Source of the DNA: Acidobacteriaceae bacterium
GTDB lineage: Bacteria; Acidobacteriota; Terriglobia; Terriglobales; Acidobacteriaceae
Direction of reading: 5' to 3'
Length of the DNA stretch: 64,000 nucleotides
NCBI GenBank assembly: GCA_030041515.1
Contig: JASHNS010000081.1
Coordinates: 186,001-250,000, forward strand
In this document: piece after piece, positions 42,603 to 50,777 of the stretch
Position numbering within the stretch: position 1 is the first letter of the stretch
Layout: the number at the start of each line of letters is the position of its first letter
Notes under the pieces: generated by a model
What the model was told of the DNA's origin: nothing
Seen by the model: the letters and a program-made list of their open reading frames with translations, nothing else
Database searches by the model: none
Made by a program: the position numbers and the translations under genes

Positions 42603-44438
42603 TTGCTCGACTTTTTAGGGACACGACAACGCACACACACCTGCGGCGAGCTGCACGCTTCCGACGCGGGGAAGACGGTCACGCTGATGGGATGGGTGAA
42701 TCGGCGGCGCGACCACGGCAGCTTGATCTTCCTGGACGTGCGGGATCGCTACGGCATCACGCAGGTGGTGCTGGATAAGGACCTGACGCCGGAGGGTCAC
42801 GCCAGGGCCGAACAGGCGCGGCCGGAGTACGTGGTGTGCGCGGTGGGCAAGGTGCGGCTGCGCGGGGCGGATGCCGTGAATCCGAAGATGGCGACCGGCG
42901 AAATCGAGATTGCCGCGACCGAGCTGTTGCTGCTGAACGACGCGAAGGTTCCTCCGTTCTCGCCTGCGGAAGAGGCGATTGCCAACGAGGAAGTGCGGCT
43001 GAAGTATCGGTATCTGGACCTGCGCCGCCCGGAGATGGCGCACAACCTGGAGATCCGGCACAAGGTGGCGCTGGCGGTGCGCGAGTATTTGAACGCGCAG
43101 GGCTTTTACGAGATCGAGACGCCGTTCCTGACGCGGTCGACGCCCGAGGGCGCGCGCGATTATCTGGTGCCGAGCCGCGTGCATGCGGCGAACTTTTATG
43201 CGCTGCCGCAGTCGCCGCAACTCTTCAAGCAGATCCTGATGATTTCGGGGCTGGACAGGTATTTCCAGATCGTGCGTTGCTTCCGCGACGAGGATTTGCG
43301 GGCGGATCGCCAGCCGGAGTTCACGCAGATCGATCTGGAGATGACGTTTCCGCAGCAGGATGACATCTTCCGCGTGGTGGAAGGCTTCCTGAAGGCTTCG
43401 TATGAAGTGATCGGCGAGCAGATTACAACGCCCTTCCCGCGGATGACCTATGACGAGGCGATCCGGAACTATGGCACAGACAAGCCGGACCTGCGCCTGC
43501 CGCCGATGACCGATGTTCGCGCGGTGTTCAGCGAAGAGGAACTGGCGTCGCTGAAGATCGAGCCCGGGCTGCCCATCGTCGCGATCGTGATTCCGGGCAA
43601 GCAGGCGATGAGCAACACGCAGAAGAAGGCCTTTGCACAGGAGCTGAACGCGGCGCTGGCTCCCGACCTTGCGTTTCTCGACGTGGAGCGGCTGGCGGGC
43701 AGCGCACAGTATTCCGCGCTGGCGCAGCGCATCGATGCGGCCGCCGCCGAGCATTGCGGTCTCGCGCGCATCGAGCCGGAGAATCGGCTGATCGTGGTTT
43801 CGCCGCGCATCGGCGCGACGGCTCCGCCCAAGGATCATTTGTGGATCTACAAGAAGGTCGGCCAACTCCGCCTCGATCTGGCGAAACGGTTCGAGAACGA
43901 GCATCGCCTTTTCGAGAAGAAAGGAACGGCGGCCGATTACAGATTCCTCTGGGTGACGGATTTTCCGTTCTTCGAGTGGGACGAGGGGGCAAAGACATGG
44001 ACTTTCGCGCACCATCCGTTCACGTCGCCGCACGAGGATGACCTGAAGGCTGGCCGGATGACGTCCGATCCGGAAGCAGTGCGCGCGCTGGCCTATGACA
44101 TCGTGCTCAACGGCATGGAGCTCGGGTCGGGGTCGATCCGTATTCACCGGCAGGATGTGCAGCAGCAGATTTTCCGCGCGCTGGGCATGAGCGACGAGGA
44201 AGCGAAGGAGCGGTTCGGATTTTTCCTGGAGGCGCTGCAGTATGGGACGCCGCCGCATGGGGGCATCGCGCTCGGCCTCGACCGGCTGGTGATGATTCTG
44301 GCGGGGGCGACCAGCCTGCGCGAGGTGATCGCGTTCCCGAAGACGGCGAAGGCGATCGACCTGATGGTGGACGCGCCGACGCCGGTGAGCGATGCGCAGC
44401 TGAAGGAACTGCACATCCGGCCGGCGGTGCGGGGCTGA
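42603..44438 (+). CDS. aspS: aspartyl-tRNA synthetase, bacterial type
   Basis: 611 residues from a TTG with AAGGA 6 bp upstream. The N-terminal OB domain (VTLMGWVNRRRDHGSLIFLD) binds the anticodon; class II motifs include YFQIVRCFRDEDLRADRQPE (motif 2) and GIALGLDRLVMILAG (motif 3). The ATP/aspartate region holds ALPQSPQLFKQILMISGLDR, and the inserted GAD domain marks the bacterial type. It attaches aspartate to tRNA-Asp (and to tRNA-Asn if non-discriminating, not decidable here). Follows hisS after a REP-like cluster; close pairing of hisS and aspS is common in bacteria. Confidence 0.96.
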   Translation: MLDFLGTRQRTHTCGELHASDAGKTVTLMGWVNRRRDHGSLIFLDVRDRYGITQVVLDKDLTPEGHARAEQARPEYVVCAVGKVRLRGADAVNPKMATGEIEIAATELLLLNDAKVPPFSPAEEAIANEEVRLKYRYLDLRRPEMAHNLEIRHKVALAVREYLNAQGFYEIETPFLTRSTPEGARDYLVPSRVHAANFYALPQSPQLFKQILMISGLDRYFQIVRCFRDEDLRADRQPEFTQIDLEMTFPQQDDIFRVVEGFLKASYEVIGEQITTPFPRMTYDEAIRNYGTDKPDLRLPPMTDVRAVFSEEELASLKIEPGLPIVAIVIPGKQAMSNTQKKAFAQELNAALAPDLAFLDVERLAGSAQYSALAQRIDAAAAEHCGLARIEPENRLIVVSPRIGATAPPKDHLWIYKKVGQLRLDLAKRFENEHRLFEKKGTAADYRFLWVTDFPFFEWDEGAKTWTFAHHPFTSPHEDDLKAGRMTSDPEAVRALAYDIVLNGMELGSGSIRIHRQDVQQQIFRALGMSDEEAKERFGFFLEALQYGTPPHGGIALGLDRLVMILAGATSLREVIAFPKTAKAIDLMVDAPTPVSDAQLKELHIRPAVRG

Positions 44439-44512
44439 GGGCTCGCCGGACCGGGCTGGCCTTCGGGTGATATCTTGAATCTTGCCATTCCTTTTCTGAG
44501 GTTTCCGACCGC

Positions 44513-45178
44513 GTGAAAGCCGTTTTTTCTCGTTTTCTGGCCCTGATGTTTTGCGGGGCCGTGCTGGGTTTGCCGGCGCTCCATGCGCAAATCACGGCTA
44601 CCGCGCCGCAGGGGCCGCCCAGCGAGTACTCCCAGCGCATCGATCTTTCCGGCGGTTACTTCTACGCCCACTTCAATCCCAGCCCCGGCAATCAGGTCGA
44701 AGCCATCAATACGTTCGGCGGGGAGGGCTCGGCGACCTGGTGGCTGCACTCGCTGTGGGGGATTGAGGCGAGCGTGCGCGAGGCTTCGGGCACGATGAGC
44801 CTTCCGCCGACGCTGGTGAATGGGGTCGAGACCCCCAGGAATCCCCCAATGTCGCAGTACCTCTTTCTTTTCGGTCCGAGTTTCCGGTTCTACCGGCACC
44901 CCAGAGTGACTCTGGGAATGCATTACCTGCTGGGGGCGGCTTATGGGAGCTTCAGCTCGGGGTTTCCGGCGGGGATCCAGCCGCAGGACGTTGGAGTTTA
45001 CAACGACAAGCTGACGATGGGCCTGGCGATCGGCGGCTTCGCGGATTACAACCTGAATTCGCGGTGGTCGGTGCGCTTTGTAGCCGACTGGGAGCCGACA
45101 CACTACGGGTTGAACTGGCAGAACGAGTCGGCGGATTCGGTGGGAATCGTGTACAAGCTGGGATCGCTGCACCGGTAG
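44513..45178 (+). CDS. outer-membrane beta-barrel protein
   Basis: 221 residues from a GTG. A signal peptide (VKAVFSRFLALMFCGAVLGL, cleavage near LHAQ) is followed by alternating amphipathic strands: YSQRIDLSGGYFYAHFNP, EGSATWWLHSLWGIEASVRE, LFLFGPSFRFYRHPRVTLGM, MGLAIGGFADYNLNSRWSVR and FVADWEPTHYGL, ending VGIVYKLGSLHR. This fits an eight-stranded OmpA-like barrel (OMP_b-brl). No peptidoglycan-binding domain is attached. Role unknown. It lies 74 bp after aspS. Confidence 0.82.
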   Translation: MKAVFSRFLALMFCGAVLGLPALHAQITATAPQGPPSEYSQRIDLSGGYFYAHFNPSPGNQVEAINTFGGEGSATWWLHSLWGIEASVREASGTMSLPPTLVNGVETPRNPPMSQYLFLFGPSFRFYRHPRVTLGMHYLLGAAYGSFSSGFPAGIQPQDVGVYNDKLTMGLAIGGFADYNLNSRWSVRFVADWEPTHYGLNWQNESADSVGIVYKLGSLHR

Positions 45179-45236
45179 CGGGCAGGGATAAGGCGGCCAG
45201 CAGTCACGAATGAGACGGCTGGTGGCGGCCCTGCGC

Positions 45237-45983
45237 CTAGTTGTCGCGGTGCTTGCGCATATAGACTTCGAACTTCCTTGCGGCCCGGCGGCGCTTCCAG
45301 CGGTAGTACCGGTTGCGGACGCCGTAGAGCGATTCCGTGCCGGCAAAGGCGAATCCGCGACGGGGCGCAAATTTGACGTAGAGGTAGCCGAAGAGGGCGC
45401 CGCCCAGCTGCGAGAATCCGAAAATGCGTTCGGCGGGGAAGAAGAGCATCGCTACCATGATGAGCAGGTAAACGATGGTCATGTGCTTCGCCTTGATCAT
45501 GATCGGCAGAGGGAACATCATGAACTGCATATCCGCGTAGAGCACGCCGAAGGCGACCATCAGGCCGGTGATACCGGCCCAGCAACCGTAGATCAGGAAA
45601 TTGGGGACGTGTACCGCCGCAGCCAGAGCGACGCCGGCGAGACCGCCTCCAAGGACTGAGGCGAAGAAGATTTCGCCGAGCCAGCGGGCGCCGTGCTGGT
45701 CCTCAAGAAAGCTGCCCAGGAACCACAGAGAGAGCAACTCGAGCGCGGTGTTGAGAATGCCCTGATGGATGACCCAGTATGTGGCTAGTTCCCAGACGAA
45801 CCCATGCTGGAGCACCAGTCCTGGAATCAGACCGAGATACGAGACGACCACGAGGGCGGTGGACGCCGACACGGCCCCAAGGATGAGCAGCAGAAAGTAC
45901 GCGCCGAGGTTCCACAGCACCAACTGGCGCGTGAACCCGCGAAAGTCCGGAAAGCCGAGCATCCCACCCGAGAGTCGAGGCAC
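45237..45983 (-). CDS. rhomboid-like membrane protein lacking the catalytic dyad
   Basis: 248 residues with six hydrophobic segments and a basic C-terminal tail (RNRYYRWKRRRAARKFEVYM). The fold is rhomboid-like: a long loop 1, LSLWFLGSFLEDQHGARWLG resembling the GxxxxE loop after the second span, then LIYGCWAGITGLMVAFGVLY and FSQLGGALFGYLYVK. In proteases the first would read GxSG and the second would hold His; here the serine place is Trp (around residue 135) and the His place is Gln. It is therefore probably an inactive rhomboid homologue. The GTG at 45983 or ATG at 45962 may be the start. Confidence 0.75.
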   Translation of the reverse strand: MPRLSGGMLGFPDFRGFTRQLVLWNLGAYFLLLILGAVSASTALVVVSYLGLIPGLVLQHGFVWELATYWVIHQGILNTALELLSLWFLGSFLEDQHGARWLGEIFFASVLGGGLAGVALAAAVHVPNFLIYGCWAGITGLMVAFGVLYADMQFMMFPLPIMIKAKHMTIVYLLIMVAMLFFPAERIFGFSQLGGALFGYLYVKFAPRRGFAFAGTESLYGVRNRYYRWKRRRAARKFEVYMRKHRDN

Positions 45984-46018
45984 CTGGTTATTTTCTCATC
46001 CGGACGTTCCGAGCGTCG

Positions 46019-47551
46019 CTAGCGTCCCGGCCAGGGCACGACGGCCGGGCTGCGGTGACCCTGTGGATCAACCGCCATCACCCCGAAGATCACGTTGTCT
46101 TTGGAGATGGGCAGAGTGACGGTATACGTTGCATCCTTGCCCGCCCAGGAAATTATTTCCCGAGCCTTTTCCGCGGAGATGGCTCTCGTCCAGTTGGGAG
46201 CGGCGGTGGGGCGCCAGACGATCATGTAACGGGTGTCGGCCGGCGTGCCGGGAGCCGGCTGCCAGGAGATAGAGGTGTCGTTCAGGGAATTGTTGAAGAC
46301 GAAGACCTTGGGAAATGGGTAGATGACGTGGACCGGCTCCGGAGGAGCGTCGGCAAGTACGGCCATGGTAGCCGCATTCAGCCGCGCGACGCGGGCCACG
46401 TAATTGAAGTCGACAAATTTGAGCAAATCGCCGTACTGGACGCCGTCTTCCATGCGGACGTTCTGATGCTGATGGTTGAAGTCCTCGCGCCATTCGCTGA
46501 AGCGCACCGCTGCGAAGCCCTGCTCGTTGAAGGATTCGTGGTCGCCGCCGCGCAGGAAGCGGTCGGTGCGAAATTCCAGGACGGGTGCGAGTCCGGAGAC
46601 GATGGGCTCCGAGCTGGTGGCTGGCGCGCCGGTGTAGGTGCGGGCGACCTCGGTGATGGCCCGGGCCAGCTCGCGGGAAGGCGAGTCGCTGTCGTAGCCC
46701 AGCATCAGAATGCGGCGGATTTGCTCCGGGGTGGCGTCGGCGGGAACCGGTTCGGAGTAAACGCGGACGGCATGCTCGTCCTGGAATTTGTCGCCGGGGG
46801 TGCGGTTGCCTCCCACGATGTCGTTGTTCAAAACGCCTTCGAGGTGCCAGCCCTGCTGCCTGGCTTCCTGCGCGAGATGCCTGCTGCCGTAGAGGCCCTG
46901 TTCTTCACCGGCCACGGCGACGAAGACCAGGGTGGCGGGGAAACGCAGTTTTGAGAGCACCCGTGCGCACTCGAGGCTGACCGCGACGCCGCTGGCATCA
47001 TCGTTCGCGCCAGGAGCGGGATCGGTCGTGTTGAAGTTGCTGCTGTTGCGGGAATCGTAATGGCCCGTGACCAGCAGCATGCGTGCCGCCTGGCCAGGAT
47101 CGGTGCCGCGCAGGACGGCGTAGACGTCCGTGAGCGTGGTGGGCTGGGTGATGCGGGCGTGCGGGCCGGTGCCCGGCGCCTGGGTGAAGGTATCGCGATG
47201 AACCTCGAGGCAATTGCCGCACTGCGCGGAGATGGCCTGAAACTGAGAGTAGATCCAGTCCGCGGCCGCAGTGACACCAGTGCCTGGCGGCAGGCCTTTC
47301 ACCATGCTGGAAAGCGTGCTGCGATTCCGGAAGGATACGAGCGTGGAGATGATCTTCTGGGTCTGCGCGGGAGAGATCTGCCCGAGCGCATGCGCGATCC
47401 GGAAATCGACGGGCATGGGGGCTATCGGAGCGCCAATGGCATCCAGATCGCGATGAGCGGCATCGGCTGAGAGAGCGGATACCGCTCGAGCAGAAGCAAG
47501 AGCCAGTGTGCTGACGAGAATGGCAACGCAGAAAGGGGCGCCACGTTTCAT
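46019..47551 (-). CDS. exported M28-family zinc aminopeptidase
   Basis: 510 residues with a signal peptide (MKRGAPFCVAILVSTLALAS). The di-zinc M28 core is visible: LLVTGHYDSRNSSN (first His/Asp), PGANDDASGVAVSLE (bridging Asp), VAVAGEEQGLYGSRHLAQEA (catalytic Glu pair), LNNDIVGGNRT and the late His in RGGDHESFNEQGFAAVRFSE. The C-terminal 110 residues form a beta-sandwich-like extension (VFVFNNSLNDTSISWQPAPG). It probably trims peptides in the periplasm or outside. Divergent from the LysW-like gene. Confidence 0.93.
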   Translation of the reverse strand: MKRGAPFCVAILVSTLALASARAVSALSADAAHRDLDAIGAPIAPMPVDFRIAHALGQISPAQTQKIISTLVSFRNRSTLSSMVKGLPPGTGVTAAADWIYSQFQAISAQCGNCLEVHRDTFTQAPGTGPHARITQPTTLTDVYAVLRGTDPGQAARMLLVTGHYDSRNSSNFNTTDPAPGANDDASGVAVSLECARVLSKLRFPATLVFVAVAGEEQGLYGSRHLAQEARQQGWHLEGVLNNDIVGGNRTPGDKFQDEHAVRVYSEPVPADATPEQIRRILMLGYDSDSPSRELARAITEVARTYTGAPATSSEPIVSGLAPVLEFRTDRFLRGGDHESFNEQGFAAVRFSEWREDFNHQHQNVRMEDGVQYGDLLKFVDFNYVARVARLNAATMAVLADAPPEPVHVIYPFPKVFVFNNSLNDTSISWQPAPGTPADTRYMIVWRPTAAPNWTRAISAEKAREIISWAGKDATYTVTLPISKDNVIFGVMAVDPQGHRSPAVVPWPGR

Positions 47552-47883
47552 GACTATCGAGTATGCCCTGGAACGGGTCTCACCAACATGTTTTTGCCCT
47601 GAAAGGCGGATTGCGACTGGCTTCGATGTTGCATCGTACCCAATCTAATTCCGGGAACGAGACAGGGTTGACACCCGTTGTCGGAAGCCGAGAACACGCA
47701 CGCTTGACGCGCGGGCGGTTTCTCTTCAAAACTAGCGAAGGCGGCGGGGATTCCGGACCGCCGAAGCGCCGCGGCACCTGAGTTGTGGCGCAGAAGTGGA
47801 TTTCCGGGAACGTTGGCGTACCTTTCTCCCGGATGACGTCATGCTGAACGATTGGAGATTCCGTTTTCCCGCTGGAGGGAGTC
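47552..47883. other. divergent intergenic region between M28 peptidase and LysW-like gene
   Basis: About 330 bases without a convincing gene. TTGACA occurs near 47667 but without a good -10 at the right distance. GGAGGGAGTC just before 47884 is the ribosome site of the LysW-like gene. No terminator or palindrome stands out. Confidence 0.45.
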
Positions 47884-48072
47884 ATGCCGATTTGCCCTGA
47901 ATGCGAAAGCGCTCTGGACGTCGATGAAGAGGAAGTGGAAGAGGGCGACGTCGTGGTTTGCGACGAGTGCGGTACCGAATATGAGGTTGTCGCGGTTGAC
48001 CCTTTGGAACTGAGTAAAGTCGAAGAAGATTATGAGGACGAGGAAGAATTCCGAGAAGAGGAAGAGGAATGA
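47884..48072 (+). CDS. lysW: LysW-like small zinc-ribbon acidic carrier protein
   Basis: 62 residues with GGAGGGAG before the ATG. The zinc ribbon is MPICPECESALDVDEEEV and VVCDECGTEYEVVAVDPLEL, matching LysW, the amino-group carrier of the alpha-aminoadipate lysine (and some arginine) routes. LysW normally ends in EDWGE, whose last Glu is the attachment point; this one ends in EEFREEEEE with no Trp-Gly, although the final residue is still Glu. No other lysine or arginine genes are nearby. The last bases overlap the next gene (ATGA). The carrier role is therefore uncertain. Confidence 0.75.
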   Translation: MPICPECESALDVDEEEVEEGDVVVCDECGTEYEVVAVDPLELSKVEEDYEDEEEFREEEEE

Positions 48073-48479
48073 AGCGGCTGAACGCTCGGGTTTCTTTCGG
48101 TAATCGAGCCGCCGCGGTGCGGCGAAGGGGCTGCGTTGTCGCGATGGCCGCGTTGCTGGCTGTCCTGACGGCCGGGGCCGGAGCGCAGGATTTTGGTTAT
48201 CGCAACTTGCAGGGAAAGGTGCTCGGTCCCCACGATCAGGCGATCAGCGGCGCGGTGGTGTATCTGTCGAATTCGCGCAACAACGACATAAGAACCTGCA
48301 TTACACCCAGCGACGGCAGCTATCGCTTCGCCGATCTCTCCGACGATACCGACTATACGGTGTGGGCGGTATGGAAGGGCAGCAAGAGCTCGAAGCGGGT
48401 TCTGAGTTCCTTCGATCAGCGGAAACAGGTCTATTTCGATCTGCACGTATCCGGTAAGGCGGGGAAGAGCGGAGCCTGA
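48069..48479 (+). CDS. exported carboxypeptidase-regulatory-like (CarboxypepD_reg) single-domain protein
   Basis: 136 residues, start codon overlapping the LysW-like stop. A signal-type segment (VVAMAALLAVLTAGAGAQ, about 23-40) is followed by one transthyretin-like beta domain: LQGKVLGPHDQAISGAVVYL, SDGSYRFADLSDDTDYTVWA and KQVYFDLHVSG. Such domains bind or shape other envelope proteins. Coupling to a cytoplasmic zinc-ribbon protein is unusual. Function unknown. Confidence 0.78.
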   Translation: MKRLNARVSFGNRAAAVRRRGCVVAMAALLAVLTAGAGAQDFGYRNLQGKVLGPHDQAISGAVVYLSNSRNNDIRTCITPSDGSYRFADLSDDTDYTVWAVWKGSKSSKRVLSSFDQRKQVYFDLHVSGKAGKSGA

Positions 48480-48726
48480 GAGACCATCGCCGGACGCAGT
48501 GAGCGAATTCCGGCTATTCGACGTCCTGTACTGTTGCAGGCTTAATCCAGACGAGTGCCAGGGTGCGTTTCCGGCCCTGCCGTCAGGTTTTCCGGTAGGA
48601 TGAAGGCGCCTTCCAATTCGAGCAGGACGATCGGTCCCTGGCACTGTTGACTCGGTGCGATTTGGTTCGGACAACAGGACGCTCCGCCGTTACACTGAAG
48701 GGAAGCATTACGCAGGACAACCAGCC

Positions 48727-49245
48727 ATGAAGCACCACCTTACACGCAGGCGCTCGCAACGCGACGACGCCGGTTTCACGCTGATGGAGCTGCTGATCGT
48801 CATCTCGATCATGCTGATCCTGATGCTGTTTGCGATTCCCAACATGCTGCATCTGAAGAGCGAGGCCAACGAGACCTCGGCGATCCAGTCGCTGCAGGCC
48901 ATTCACGAGGCGGAGATGCAGTACAACTCGATGTACCCCGCGAATGGATATGCATGCGTACTGTCGGAACTGGGCGGGAGCACGACCTCGGGTCCTCCGA
49001 CGGCGACGTCGGCGCAATTGCTGCCGGCCGATCTGGCTACCGGGCAGAAGTCGGGATACACGTTCAACATCACCAACTGCACCAAGACCACGGTGAACAA
49101 CCAGGACATGTACACGAGCTATGAGGCTACAGCGGTGCCGCAGGCCGTGGGCAAAACAGGCGTGAACGGCTATTGCCTGGACATGAGCGGGGAGATCAGG
49201 AAGGATCCCACCGGAGGCACGAACTGCACGGTTCCGCTGCAGTAG
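48727..49245 (+). CDS. type IV pilin/pseudopilin (PilA/GspG-like)
   Basis: 172 residues from the ATG at 48727. A basic leader ends at a prepilin-peptidase site, AG before FTLMELLIVISIMLILMLFA, with the conserved Glu at +5. The rest has four cysteines (YACVLSEL, ITNCTKTT, GYCLDM, NCTVPLQ), probably paired in the D-region. It would be a major or minor pilin of the pilus/secretion machine whose motor and alignment genes follow 3 kb downstream on the same strand. The ribosome site is modest (AGGA). Confidence 0.88.
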   Translation: MKHHLTRRRSQRDDAGFTLMELLIVISIMLILMLFAIPNMLHLKSEANETSAIQSLQAIHEAEMQYNSMYPANGYACVLSELGGSTTSGPPTATSAQLLPADLATGQKSGYTFNITNCTKTTVNNQDMYTSYEATAVPQAVGKTGVNGYCLDMSGEIRKDPTGGTNCTVPLQ

Positions 49246-49247
49246 GA

Positions 49248-49952
49248 GTGCGGGGTCCGGGCTCGTGCCTGGCCGCTGCCGGTCACTTGAGTGCGTTCGT
49301 CTTCCGCTCGTTTTTGGCGGTCGCGATCGGCACGCTGTTGATGGCCGCACCAGTGCAGGCGCAAAAAACGCTGACGGCAGCTGAAGTGGCAGCGCGCATC
49401 GATCACCATTACAACACGCTGCATTCCCTCTCCGTCCATTTCGTGCAGCACTATGACGGCATGGGGGCTCATCGCAAAGAAGAAGGCGTGCTCCTGCTGC
49501 GCAAGCCGGGCAAGATGCGCTGGAGCTACACCGATCCCGATGGCCAGCTTTTTATCCTGGATGGGCATTACGCGTACTTCTATACGCCGGGACAGAGCGA
49601 GGCGCAGCGCGTCCCGGAAAAGCAGCTAAACGACCTGCGCTCGCCGCTGCGCTTTCTGCTGGGGCATACGGAACTGGAGAAAGAGCTCACGAATCTACAG
49701 GTGAGCTCCGTCGGCAACGGTGGCTACGAGCTGAGCGGAGTGCCGAAGGGCATGGCGCAGCGCATTGCGGATCTGAAGATCGAGGCCGCGGCGGACGGGA
49801 CGATTCGGGAGATGAGTATCGTGGAGACGGACGGCGTGACCAACAGCTTCGACCTGAGCGGCGAGCTGGGGAACGCGCCGGCGCCGGAGTCAGCGTTTGT
49901 GTTTAACGCGCCGGCGGGCGTGCATATTGTAGACGGCGAGCCACCGGTATAG
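49248..49952 (+). CDS. lolA: outer-membrane lipoprotein carrier protein LolA-like
   Basis: About 234 residues if started at GTG 49248; a TTG at 49287 is another choice, and the start is not settled by a ribosome site. A hydrophobic export signal (FRSFLAVAIGTLLMAAPVQA) precedes the LolA fold: LHSLSVHFVQHYDGMG, GVLLLRKPGKMRWSYTDPDG, LFILDGHYAYFYTPGQSEA and SPLRFLLGHTELEKELTNL. LolA shuttles lipoproteins across the periplasm. Its place directly after a pilin gene, 2 bp from its stop, suggests co-transcription. Confidence 0.88.
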   Translation: MRGPGSCLAAAGHLSAFVFRSFLAVAIGTLLMAAPVQAQKTLTAAEVAARIDHHYNTLHSLSVHFVQHYDGMGAHRKEEGVLLLRKPGKMRWSYTDPDGQLFILDGHYAYFYTPGQSEAQRVPEKQLNDLRSPLRFLLGHTELEKELTNLQVSSVGNGGYELSGVPKGMAQRIADLKIEAAADGTIREMSIVETDGVTNSFDLSGELGNAPAPESAFVFNAPAGVHIVDGEPPV

Positions 49953-50050
49953 GACGCGGACGGATCCTGGGTGTGCGGCGATTCCGCCGAGCAAAAAGAG
50001 CGAAACTAATGCGCCGGCTGCAACGTTATCTCCTGCAGGAGGCGCAAGGT

Positions 50051-50740
50051 ATGTTCTCCGAATTGCGGAAGTCTCTTTCGATCGTTCTTTCCTCCGCCCT
50101 GGTTTTCGCGCCCGTGCTGGCGGCCCAGCAAACGCCGGCCGAGGGCGCCGCTCCCGTTCCGCCACAGGTTCTGAACGCGCATGCCGTCTTCATTTCGAAC
50201 GGCGGCGGCAGCAACTACTTCGAGATCTTCGATGGCGGCCCGAACCGCGGCTACAACACGTTCTATTCCGAGCTGAAGAAGACAGGCCATTACGAGCTGG
50301 TGAGCTCGCCCGCGCAGGCGGATGTCATCTTCGAGATTCGATCGATCGCACCGGCGGTTTCCGGGCCGCACGACATCACCGACTACAATCCGCAGGTGAT
50401 TTTGACGATCCGCGATCCGAAAAGCAGCGCGGTGCTGTGGACGGCAAGCGCCAACGTGAGGGCCATCGGAACGAAGAAGCATCGCGACAAGGATTTCGAC
50501 CAGTCCGTGGCGGTGCTGGTGGATGAGCTGGCGCAGGTGACGGGCGAGCCGCTGACGACGGCGCAGGCGAAGGCGATCGAGTCCAATTCGCGGATGTCGA
50601 CGGCGGCGAAAGTATTCATCATTACGGCGGTGGCGGGCGCGGCGGCGATGACCGCCTACGGAATTCACATGATTGAGAACCCGCCGAAGCTGACGCCTCC
50701 GCCGACGCCCTCTGAGCCGGGGTATCCGTATCCGTATTGA
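50051..50740 (+). CDS. exported protein of unknown function with C-terminal membrane span
   Basis: 229 residues from the ATG at 50051, chosen for the strong ribosome site AGGAGG 8 bp upstream and the signal peptide that follows (SLSIVLSSALVFAPVLAA). The middle part (ISNGGGSNYFEIFDGGPNRG, YNTFYSELKKTGHYELVSSP, DVIFEIRSIAP, PQVILTIRDPKSSAVLW) is alpha/beta and resembles proteins of the DUF4136 or TPR-less lipoprotein kind only loosely. A hydrophobic helix (VFIITAVAGAAAMTAYG) and a Pro/Tyr-rich tail end it. Family not recognised. Confidence 0.72.
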   Translation: MFSELRKSLSIVLSSALVFAPVLAAQQTPAEGAAPVPPQVLNAHAVFISNGGGSNYFEIFDGGPNRGYNTFYSELKKTGHYELVSSPAQADVIFEIRSIAPAVSGPHDITDYNPQVILTIRDPKSSAVLWTASANVRAIGTKKHRDKDFDQSVAVLVDELAQVTGEPLTTAQAKAIESNSRMSTAAKVFIITAVAGAAAMTAYGIHMIENPPKLTPPPTPSEPGYPYPY

Positions 50741-50777
50741 TCCGTATCGAGGGCCGGAACCGCCTATGATGGCGGGT

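Noticed and set aside
42615-44414. 599-codon minus-strand frame over aspS
   Set aside because: Antisense shadow of AspRS, Arg/Leu/His-rich with no domain.
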